Positions 57,353 to 64,000 of a DNA stretch of 64,000 nucleotides are shown here, in pieces. How positions within the stretch are numbered: position 1 is the stretch's first letter; each line of letters starts with the position of its first letter. Source of the stretch: a bacterium (GTDB lineage: Bacteria > Cyanobacteriota > Vampirovibrionia > Gastranaerophilales > Gastranaerophilaceae); the NCBI GenBank assembly GCA_017559905.1, contig JAFYQF010000002.1, forward strand, positions 114,972-178,971, read 5' to 3'. The notes beneath the pieces were generated by a model, which made no database searches, was not told where the DNA came from, and saw nothing but the letters and a program-made list of their open reading frames with translations. The position numbers and the translations under genes were made by a program.

Positions 57353-57826
57353 CTATTTTTTATTTTTCAAATACTCATAAACACATTCAGGCACAAATTT
57401 AGAAATATCGCCATTATTCAGATGTATTTCTTTAATTGTACTTGACGAAATGAAGTTGTATTTAGGTTTTGTTATCATAAAAATTGTCTTTATATCATTT
57501 GATAAAGCACTATTTGCTTGGGATAACTGCATTTCGTATTCAAAATCAGAAACGGCTCGCAAACCCCTTAATATAACTTTTGCACCACGTTTTTTTGCAT
57601 ATTCAATAGTCAAACCTTCGAAACTATCTACCTCTACATTAGGAATATCCTTAACACTTTCTCTTATCAACTCAACTCTTTCGGCAACTGTTAAAAACGA
57701 ATGTTTTTCAGAATTTCTTGCAACTGCAATTATTACCTTATCAAAAATTTCAGCACCATTCTTCAAAATATCTATATGACCTTTTGTTATTGGGTCAAAA
57801 CTACCAGGATAAAGTGCAATTTTCAT
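57353..57826 (-). CDS. coaD: Phosphopantetheine adenylyltransferase
   Basis: 157 residues. ALYPGSFDPITKGHIDIL is the nucleotidyltransferase motif (TxGH), then RGLRAVSDFEYEMQ and FISSSTIKEIH. It makes dephospho-CoA from 4'-phosphopantetheine and ATP. Confidence 0.96.
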   Translation of the reverse strand: MKIALYPGSFDPITKGHIDILKNGAEIFDKVIIAVARNSEKHSFLTVAERVELIRESVKDIPNVEVDSFEGLTIEYAKKRGAKVILRGLRAVSDFEYEMQLSQANSALSNDIKTIFMITKPKYNFISSSTIKEIHLNNGDISKFVPECVYEYLKNKK

Positions 57827-57998
57827 AAAATATTCCTTTCTATGTTTTGGGCAAATTTAATTATAAATCAAAAACAAAACTTTTTACAAACTTTTGTTAA
57901 GAAATTTCAAAACATTGAAATTTTATATATATAAAATACTTAATTAATATATAACACGATTTTAATTTTATTACATAACCTACACTACCTACTACACT

Positions 57999-58028
57999 AA
58001 CTTCTTTTTCTAAAGAAGTTTTTTTTTG
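57999..58028 (+). terminator. Plus-strand hairpin with T-run, no gene upstream
   Basis: AACTTCTTT and AAAGAAGTT form a 9-bp stem with a 4-base loop, followed by at least seven Ts, but no plus-strand gene ends nearby. It could end a small RNA or an antisense transcript from the coaD side. Confidence 0.5.
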
Positions 58029-58033
58029 CAATT

Positions 58034-58058
58034 AAAAAGCGCCCTACAAGGGCGCTTC
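58034..58058 (-). terminator. Terminator after the DUF2582-like gene
   Basis: AGCGCCC and GGGCGCT form a 7-bp stem with a 5-base loop and a T-run on the minus strand. Confidence 0.78.
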
Positions 58059-58083
58059 TAAATTTTTAAATTCAGTTATAAAA

Positions 58084-58293
58084 CTATTTAAGTCTTACGC
58101 TAACTGAAGAACCTTTTTTAGAAATTTCAACTTTGTCTTCTCTAGCTAACCAACCAAGACCTAGGTCTGCGAAGTTACCTTTAAGATCTAATTCTTTTTT
58201 CATTTTTGCGAATGTTGAAATTCCGTTGTTTGATGACAAATAGTTGTAGATTTGTCCAGCTGAAGCGCCTATTTGTTCTTGTAATTCTTGCAT
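58084..58293 (-). CDS. Winged-helix DUF2582-like small protein
   Basis: 69 residues. The pattern QIGASAGQIYNYLSSNNGI, then LKGNFADLGLGWLAREDKVE fits the DUF2582 winged-helix family, predicted DNA-binding. GAGGTAAGAG before the ATG. Isolated gene with its own terminator. Confidence 0.75.
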   Translation of the reverse strand: MQELQEQIGASAGQIYNYLSSNNGISTFAKMKKELDLKGNFADLGLGWLAREDKVEISKKGSSVSVRLK

Positions 58294-58442
58294 CTCTTAC
58301 CTCCACTTTCTTGCAATGCATTTGTAATTCATTGTTTACAGAATTATAGTAGACTAAATTTTGAAAAAATGCAATATCTTAACATTCCTACAACGAGTGG
58401 ATATTTCACGATTTTTTCTGATAAAATACAGTAAAGGGAGGA

Positions 58443-61400
58443 TTGATTAAATTGTTACTGGAAGGAAGTTTAGCATCTGACAAAACAAATATTCTTATTC
58501 AAAAATATGCAGACTTGCTAAATTCTGGAATCCCTGCATCTAATATTTTGGTCATCGTACCAAATTCGAATTTAAAAAATATTTTTATTGCAAAAACTCT
58601 TGAAAAATTAACGATAAATGCCATAGAAAAAATGGAAGTTCATTCATTTTTTTCACTAGTTTATAACACGATTAACGACAATTGGGCAGTATTAGAAAAC
58701 GCGAACCCTTACAAAGGTGCCGAAATTTTACCTAATCTTGCAGGATTAGAAGTTTCACAATTTTTACTTAAAGATATCATTAAAGAAGTTCAATTCAAAG
58801 GTTACAATTCTAAAAAATCGTTATTGCACCAATTATTCAGAAGGTATTCCCTAATTGTTCAAAACAACTTGACTGATGATGATATTGAATGGCGCTCAAG
58901 AATTTTAGGAGAAAGCTTTGCTCCTGATGCAAAACTAGCACTAAAAAAACTTATTGCAAAAACTCTTGAGCTTCGGGATTTTGATTATCTACGTCAAGGG
59001 CTTGTTTTTAATTACATTTACAAAAACACTGATTATTTCAAAAATATTGAATATCTTATTCTTGACGATGGTGATGAAATAACTCCAATCTGCTTCGATT
59101 TTATAAAACATTTGGCTAATCAATTAAAAGATGTGTTCATTGCATTTGACTCAAAAGGCGCAAGCAGAACTGGATACTTGAGCGCAGATAAAACAGCGGT
59201 TTGGGAATTTGAAAAATTATTTAATCAAACTATTATATCTATTGATTCAAATACAGAACTTCGTTACGATGCTGAAAACATTTTCAATAATGCTATCGGA
59301 AATTCTCAAAATATTTTGAAAAATTTTTCAATTCAATCACCTTCAAAAAGAGCAAAAATGATTGACATTGCAATCAACCAAATTAACTCTTTACTTGAGA
59401 AAAAAATAAAGCCAAACGAAATTGCAATCGTTACTCCATTGGTTGATGACATGCTTAAATTTTCACTTAAAGAGAGTCTTAAATCTAACGTTAACATACA
59501 ATTTTTATCAGGGAATGAGAAACTTATTCAAAACCCATTAGTTATTTCTGTCCTTACAATTATCAAACTCACTTGCGGAATGAAAAACAAGTTATCCCAA
59601 TTCGATTTGAGAATTATACTCTCAAACTTCCTTGAAATTCCAACAAAATATTGTAAAGAAATCCTAGAACATTTTGAACTCAACAGAACGCTTATTGAAT
59701 ACAATTTTACTGACGACGACTACAACAAAAAATATCAAGAATTTTTAAATATAATCAATGAAAATAATCAAAATAATAAAAAACTTTCACTACAAGCAAT
59801 CGAAATTTTTGACAAATTAGTCGAACTAAAAACTTTCGATGCAAATGTGTTGAATAAGTTTAATTTTTTCATAAAACAGCTTCAGGAATTTGAAAATATA
59901 TTCAAAGAAAACTTTGACAAAAGAAAATCAGAAATTATAACTCAAATCGAAAACTCTATTATTGCAGAGAACCCATATTCAACACTAGAAATAAAACCAA
60001 ACGATTTGATAGTCGGTACTCCGCAAAAAATAATTGACAATCAAATAAAAACTAGATATCAAATTTGGCTTGACGTATCTAGTGATGAGTGGATAAAAAG
60101 CGACACCGGACCTTTGTACAACGCTTGGGTTTTCCAAAGAGGATGGTCTAAAGATGAATTTACTATTGATGACAACATCACTTTGAGCAAAGAAAAAACT
60201 GCAAGAATTTTGCGTAAATTAACACTTTGCACAACAGAACACATATACGCATACTCAAGTCTGTTTGATGGAAACGGCATAGAAAATTTTGGCGGGATTG
60301 AAAAACTAATACTCACTGAAACCAAGCTAACGCAAAGTGAAGAACAAAGCGCTCCAAAATTCAGAATAATTCCACGCCCTGATCAGCTTCCTGTACTTGA
60401 ATATAAAACAGGAAAAATGGCAATATCAGCAGTTCCTGGCGCAGGCAAAACAACCATTCTTTTAGCTTTAATTTTAAAGTTATTAGATATGGGCGCAAAA
60501 CCTGAAAATATTTTTGTACTAACTTATATGGAATCAGCAGCAAGAAACTTTCGTGAAAGAATTAAAACCGTCAGAGAAGAATCTTCTCAATTACCTAACA
60601 TCAGCACAATTCACGGACTTGCCCTACGTATACTTAAAGAAAACGGGAATTTTGAAAGATTAGGACTAGCTTCTGATTTTGAAATTTGTGATGATACTCA
60701 ACGCTCAAAAATTATTAAAGAAATCGCAAACAAAATGCATCTTCAAAAACAAGACATTGACGATTTTGATAGAGGAATTTCTGTATTCAAAATGGGTGGC
60801 GGAAGTTTCGGCGATGACATTCTAAATATCCGAATAAAAAAATTTAAAACATTCTTTGAAGGTTATCAGTTTTATCTTAAATCATTAAATCTTATTGATT
60901 ATGACGACATGCTTATTTCTTCAGTTAAATTATTAGAAGAAAATCAAGATATCCTAAACCATTATCAAAATATTTGCCACTACATTATAGAAGATGAAGC
61001 ACAAGATTCATCTGCAATTCAACAGAAACTAATTAATTTATTAAGCACAAAACATAAAAATCTGATACGTTGCGGAGATATTAACCAAGCTATCACTACA
61101 ACTTTTTCTAACGCAGATGTTGAAGGCTTCAGAAATTTCATAACTGAATCAAACCCTGTTAGTATGGATTGCTCTCAACGTTGTACAAAAGATGTTTGGA
61201 GATTTGCAAATAAGTTGGTTACGATTGCCGAACAACACCCAGATATGAAAAATGCTTTCTTCAAAATATTTATGAAACCTGTTGAAGGTAAAAATCCAAT
61301 TAGTGAAAATGCTTTGTCTTCGCATATTTTTGAAAACCAAACAGATGAAAAAAATTATATTTTAACAAACATAAAAACAACTCTCAAAAAAAATCCGAAA

Positions 61401-62330
61401 GCCACAATTGGAATTCTTCTCCGCAACAACTTCCAAGTTATCCAGTGGCAGGAATTTATAAATAATAACGGCTTCAAGACAATTACCCGCAGTGAATGTT
61501 TAGAACAAAAAACAATTTTTAGAGTTATCTTTGCTATACTAAAAATGATTCAATATCCGTTCAGCAATGACGTTATTGGAAATAGCTATGAAACACTTGC
61601 TGAATGCGGTTTCTATAAACAAAATCTTGGTGCAGAAATACGAAAATACGAAAATCCTTTCATCAGTATTAATTGTGATAATTTACAAAACACATATCTC
61701 GAACAATTTTACTGGGATTCGAATTATTGGTTATCATTCCCCCACCTCAAAGTAGATGAATTGGTTATTAAAATCGGATTACATTACTTCTCTAGCGAAA
61801 TAGAAAAATCTAATATTTACTTAATCGCAACACTTGTGAAAAGATTATATCTCGCAAATTCAGATTTCAACTCAATCATTTTAAGACTGTCGGAACTATC
61901 GAAAAAGCCTTCGTTAAGCGGGTTTAAATTTTTCTCCGAAGAAGACGAAAATGATAAAGATTTTCTTGCTGGGAAAATTCAAATTATGACTCTACATAAA
62001 TCTAAAGGAGATGAATTTGATTTAGTATTTTTACCAGAAATGACTGAAAAAAATCTTCCACTGGAAATTGCCAACATTAAACTTAAATCAGCAGATTTTA
62101 TGGAAGGATTAAAACAACTCAATCCAAGTTATAAAAAGAAAAATGAATACCAATTAAAACAAGAACTCCTCGCAGAAAACTTGAGGCTCCTTTACGTTGC
62201 TATTACTAGAGCTAAAAAAAATCTGCATATTACAATGAGTACAAAATCAAAATCTTTCAATAAAATTGTATCTCAACAACCATCACTAATCTTTGACATA
62301 ACTTCTGAAAGCGAGGTTATTTATGGATAG
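58443..62330 (+). CDS. Large UvrD-type helicase with inactive N-terminal helicase-like half
   Basis: 1295 residues. Residues 1-640 are AddB-like: a motif-I site degenerated to EGSLASDKTN, LILDDGDEITP where motif II should be, and FVQRGW-like ends, so probably no ATPase. Residues 645-1290 form an active UvrD/AddA core: Walker A AVPGAGKTTI (about 664-673), STIHGLALRIL, motif II IIEDEAQDSS (about 848), RCGDINQAIT, motif V MTLHKSKGDEFDLVF and motif VI LLYVAITRAKKN. There is no C-terminal nuclease domain. A separate Fe-S nuclease gene overlaps its end by 8 bases. Start uncertain: TTG at 58443 is too close to GGAGG, while TTG at 58452 is better spaced. Probably DNA end processing and recombination. 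Confidence 0.85.
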   Translation: MIKLLLEGSLASDKTNILIQKYADLLNSGIPASNILVIVPNSNLKNIFIAKTLEKLTINAIEKMEVHSFFSLVYNTINDNWAVLENANPYKGAEILPNLAGLEVSQFLLKDIIKEVQFKGYNSKKSLLHQLFRRYSLIVQNNLTDDDIEWRSRILGESFAPDAKLALKKLIAKTLELRDFDYLRQGLVFNYIYKNTDYFKNIEYLILDDGDEITPICFDFIKHLANQLKDVFIAFDSKGASRTGYLSADKTAVWEFEKLFNQTIISIDSNTELRYDAENIFNNAIGNSQNILKNFSIQSPSKRAKMIDIAINQINSLLEKKIKPNEIAIVTPLVDDMLKFSLKESLKSNVNIQFLSGNEKLIQNPLVISVLTIIKLTCGMKNKLSQFDLRIILSNFLEIPTKYCKEILEHFELNRTLIEYNFTDDDYNKKYQEFLNIINENNQNNKKLSLQAIEIFDKLVELKTFDANVLNKFNFFIKQLQEFENIFKENFDKRKSEIITQIENSIIAENPYSTLEIKPNDLIVGTPQKIIDNQIKTRYQIWLDVSSDEWIKSDTGPLYNAWVFQRGWSKDEFTIDDNITLSKEKTARILRKLTLCTTEHIYAYSSLFDGNGIENFGGIEKLILTETKLTQSEEQSAPKFRIIPRPDQLPVLEYKTGKMAISAVPGAGKTTILLALILKLLDMGAKPENIFVLTYMESAARNFRERIKTVREESSQLPNISTIHGLALRILKENGNFERLGLASDFEICDDTQRSKIIKEIANKMHLQKQDIDDFDRGISVFKMGGGSFGDDILNIRIKKFKTFFEGYQFYLKSLNLIDYDDMLISSVKLLEENQDILNHYQNICHYIIEDEAQDSSAIQQKLINLLSTKHKNLIRCGDINQAITTTFSNADVEGFRNFITESNPVSMDCSQRCTKDVWRFANKLVTIAEQHPDMKNAFFKIFMKPVEGKNPISENALSSHIFENQTDEKNYILTNIKTTLKKNPKATIGILLRNNFQVIQWQEFINNNGFKTITRSECLEQKTIFRVIFAILKMIQYPFSNDVIGNSYETLAECGFYKQNLGAEIRKYENPFISINCDNLQNTYLEQFYWDSNYWLSFPHLKVDELVIKIGLHYFSSEIEKSNIYLIATLVKRLYLANSDFNSIILRLSELSKKPSLSGFKFFSEEDENDKDFLAGKIQIMTLHKSKGDEFDLVFLPEMTEKNLPLEIANIKLKSADFMEGLKQLNPSYKKKNEYQLKQELLAENLRLLYVAITRAKKNLHITMSTKSKSFNKIVSQQPSLIFDITSESEVIYG

Positions 62331-62958
62331 TTTTTCTACAAACATGCTAAAAACTTTTGACAATTGCCCTTTCAAATATTACTTAAAATTTATTGAAAAA
62401 ATTTCAATGCCACAAAATCCAGAAATCTTTGAAAAAGGTAAAAAAATACACGCTCTTGCAAACTATTATCATAGAGGAAATGATATTTCAAAATTAGAAA
62501 CAGCACTAAACGATTCTGAAAAAAATATTTGGGAAAATTTAAAAAATAACGAATATTTTTCAAAACAATGCATAAAATCAGAATACCCAATTACTGCAAA
62601 AATTGATAACGTGTGGATTTTCGGTCGTCTAGATGCAATTGTAAAAGATGGTGAAAATTATTTCATCCTTGATTACAAAACAGGTTCAATCCCTAAAAAT
62701 CCGGAATTTGATTTTCAAACAATGATATATCTTATATGCGCAGATTTGATTTTGAAAGAGAAAAAATCACTTTCTTTTGTATATATTGATTTAAAAAATA
62801 ATGAAAACAAAATTATTGAATTTACGCAAACCCTAAAAGAACAATACCAAACGATTCTAAAACAAAAGTGTCACGAAATTTCATCAATTCAAAATTTTAC
62901 TGAAAAGAAAAATTCGCAACACTGCATGTTTTGTGAATATAAAAAAATCTGTAATTAA
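62323..62958 (+). CDS. PD-(D/E)XK nuclease with Fe-S cluster, Cas4/AddB-like
   Basis: 211 residues. Active site GRLDAIV ... NYFILDYKTG (D-x-n-DxK) in a RecB/Cas4-type nuclease. Four cysteines Cys15 (FDNCPFKYY), Cys201, Cys204 and Cys210 (HCMFCEYKKIC) fit a 4Fe-4S cluster holding the N- and C-termini together, as in AddB and Cas4. The start overlaps the helicase stop by 8 bases, so the pair is co-translated. No CRISPR array or cas1/2 is nearby, so AddAB-like repair rather than CRISPR adaptation is favoured. Confidence 0.85.
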   Translation: MDSFSTNMLKTFDNCPFKYYLKFIEKISMPQNPEIFEKGKKIHALANYYHRGNDISKLETALNDSEKNIWENLKNNEYFSKQCIKSEYPITAKIDNVWIFGRLDAIVKDGENYFILDYKTGSIPKNPEFDFQTMIYLICADLILKEKKSLSFVYIDLKNNENKIIEFTQTLKEQYQTILKQKCHEISSIQNFTEKKNSQHCMFCEYKKICN

Positions 62959-63077
62959 TAATCTTCTTCAGGCGCTCTGCAAGTCAAAGGATCATTTAAG
63001 TATTTTGAAAATAACCCTGTCATAGGCTCAACTACAGGTTTTCCTGTACCAAAGGCAGCTTCTCTATCTTTTTGGAA
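62955..63077 (-). pseudogene. Remnant of an unknown gene (C-terminal fragment)
   Basis: On the minus strand, 40 codons ending in TAA at 62955-62957 encode a protein-like stretch (REAAFGTGKPVVEPMTGLFS, NDPLTCRAPEEDY) but have no start codon: an in-frame stop sits immediately before. A second frame just upstream reads FLAVLACIIPK before a stop at a run of five As, consistent with a frameshift in a small exported protein. It overlaps the nuclease gene end by 4 bases. Confidence 0.4.
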
Positions 63078-63213
63078 TTATACAAGCTAAAACTGCTAAA
63101 AATCTAATCCTCTTATATTAAACCTCACATAAGTTGAACTATATTAATACTTATACCCAAATTCTAAAATACTAAACCCATAACTATAATATTCATTTAA
63201 TGGATAAAAAAAA

Positions 63214-63312
63214 GAGGTGACTTTTTTTGTACAAAAAAGGAGCATCACCTCATAAGAACTCATAATAATATCGCTATTATCATAAGCATTCCATTAGCTA
63301 TGATTAATGGAA
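63214..63312. repeat. Cluster of three inverted repeats
   Basis: Hairpin 1: GAGGTGA with TCACCTC, with CTTTTTT and AAAAAAG pairing inside. Hairpin 2: ATAATA with TATTAT, loop TCGC. Hairpin 3: TTCCATTA with TAATGGAA, loop of eight bases. None has the position of a simple terminator for a known gene. Confidence 0.5.
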
Positions 63313-63364
63313 ATCTTTATAAACTTTTCAATTAAACACCTTTAAATTATAGAAGTTTGGCTAA

Positions 63365-63395
63365 TTGCCTAATATATTTAGTATATTACTATAAT
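63365..63395 (+). promoter_or_regulatory. Probable promoter and operator of the XRE gene
   Basis: TTGCCT (63365-63370) and TATAAT (63390-63395) form a -35/-10 pair spaced by 19 bases. Between them is the inverted repeat TAATATA-5-TATATTA (63370-63388), a likely binding site for the XRE protein itself. Confidence 0.5.
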
Positions 63396-63438
63396 ATTGG
63401 GTAGCAAGTCAAGAGATTGGCGTTTACAATATTAGGAA

Positions 63439-63669
63439 ATGAACAAAGTAAATCACACCAACATTGCAGAAAAACTTGGGCATAAAATCAGAATTGAAAG
63501 AATTAAAAGAAAAATGTCCCAAGAAAAACTGGCAGAATTGGCTCAATTAAACAGAAATTTTATAGGAATGGTTGAAAGAGGTGAAACAAACATCACTATT
63601 AAAAACCTTGAAAGTATTTCGCAAGCATTTGAAATCGAAATTCAAGATCTCTTTGACTTTGTCATATAA
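63439..63669 (+). CDS. XRE-family repressor, C-protein-like
   Basis: 76 residues, almost only an HTH: LGHKIRIERIKRKMSQEKLA then ELAQLNRNFIGMVERGETNI and the tail FEIEIQDLFDF. It resembles controller (C) proteins of restriction-modification systems and small phage-type repressors. No restriction or methylase gene is next to it. Ribosome binding site is weak (TTAGGAA just before the ATG). An operator-like palindrome overlaps the promoter. Confidence 0.85.
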   Translation: MNKVNHTNIAEKLGHKIRIERIKRKMSQEKLAELAQLNRNFIGMVERGETNITIKNLESISQAFEIEIQDLFDFVI

Positions 63670-63692
63670 ACTTCATAATAAGTTAGCAATTA

Positions 63693-63724
63693 AAAAAACT
63701 CCTCACATAAGTGAGGAGTTTTTA
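63693..63724. terminator. Convergent terminator of rplL and the XRE gene
   Basis: AAAACTCCTCAC pairs with GTGAGGAGTTTT (12 bp), loop ATAA, with A- and T-runs on the two sides, so it can serve both directions. Confidence 0.85.
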
Positions 63725-63744
63725 AGTTCTGATTTAAAATCAAA

Positions 63745-64000
63745 CTATTTGATTTCAACAGTTGCACCAGCAGCTTCAAGTTGTTTTTTGATAGCTTCAG
63801 CGTCTTCTTTTTTAACGCCTTCTTTAACTGCTTTTGGAGCACCATCAACTAAATCTTTAGCTTCTTTCAAGCCAAGACCTGTGATAGCACGAACTTCTTT
63901 CAATACAGCGATTTTGTTAGCACCAGCTGAAGCCAAGATTACGTTTACTTCAGTTGGTTCGTCAGCTGCTGCTTCTGCTGCTGCTGCTGGAGCTGCTGCA
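63745..64000 (-). CDS. rplL: 50S ribosomal protein L7/L12, C-terminal part
   Basis: The visible ~84 residues include the Ala-rich hinge ([17 protein letters not shown]) and the C-terminal domain [40 protein letters not shown], ending GATVEIK. L7/L12 forms the ribosomal stalk that recruits translation factors. The N-terminus is beyond the window. It is separated from rplKA by about 8.5 kb. Confidence 0.97.
   Translation of the reverse strand, partial: AAAPAAAAEAAADEPTEVNVILASAGANKIAVLKEVRAITGLGLKEAKDLVDGAPKAVKEGVKKEDAEAIKKQLEAAGATVEIK

Larger units (their letters stand above)
63078..63438. other. Gene-free region with three hairpins
   Basis: About 360 AT-rich bases without an open reading frame. 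It holds three consecutive hairpins (63214-63251, 63265-63280, 63289-63312) and the operator/promoter of the XRE gene (63365-63395). Confidence 0.6.

Noticed and set aside
62323..62958. Cas4-like nuclease as part of a CRISPR system
   Set aside because: No CRISPR repeat array, cas1 or cas2 is visible anywhere in the window; coupling to a helicase favours repair.

Overview
The window is low-GC DNA (roughly one third G+C by eye) from a Gram-negative-type bacterium. The best guess is a gut-type relative of the Cyanobacteria (Vampirovibrionia/Melainabacteria, Gastranaerophilales-like). This rests on a DUF3326 gene typical of cyanobacteria, a long GyrB with the Gram-negative insertion, SPOR and AMIN-amidase envelope proteins, a likely outer-membrane protein, and many lineage-type hypothetical proteins that share a short N-terminal F-x-G tag. 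The assignment is inference, not a database result. No rRNA, IS element, CRISPR array or prophage was seen.

Layout. 1-8.2 kb, mostly minus strand: gatB (partial), a SPOR protein, DUF366-like-queC-HEAT operon, two paired membrane proteins, nadC-nadB. 8.4-17 kb: orphan NarL-type regulator, rnhA, an AlkD-like gene, and an accessory block with a 906-aa protein ending in an anthrax-lethal-factor-like zinc peptidase domain, plus a second HExxH protein; tRNA-Arg(ACG). 17.2-25.3 kb: LuxR-type solo HTH, N-acetylmuramoyl-L-alanine amidase-murI, DUF3326, clpP, 5-formyl-THF cyclo-ligase, cobO copy 1, small genes. 25.4-36 kb: ribbon-helix-helix gene pair, tuf, two calpain-like cysteine protease homologues (one with EF-hand and LysM-like parts), rimP-nusA, a coiled-coil protein. 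36-45.7 kb: cobO copy 2 behind a structured leader, a ctpA-type protease, a secreted HExxH protein, TPR protein, FtsB/DivIC-like gene, envelope protein, gltX, rsmH and an FtsL-like gene. 45.9-53.8 kb: degenerate HD-GYP protein, gyrB-tmk, DUF429-like gene, adk-map. 53.9-57.8 kb: rpmG-tRNA-Trp-secE-nusG-rplK-rplA, a coiled-coil gene and coaD. 58-64 kb: DUF2582-like gene, a 1295-aa double-module UvrD-type helicase overlapping a Cas4/AddB-like Fe-S nuclease gene, a broken gene remnant, a hairpin cluster, a C-protein-like XRE regulator, and rplL (partial).

How parts fit together. Housekeeping modules cover translation, NAD, queuosine and CoA synthesis, division and peptidoglycan. Between them lie lineage-specific genes, several encoding protease-like proteins. 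Four of these non-housekeeping genes (112-aa, lethal-factor-like, 83-aa and HD-GYP-like) share an upstream pattern TAAA-N16-xCCGxxxx close to the sigma-28/FliA consensus, which suggests one regulon. The most interesting candidates are this regulon, the lethal-factor-like protein, the calpain-like pair and the fused helicase with a separate nuclease.
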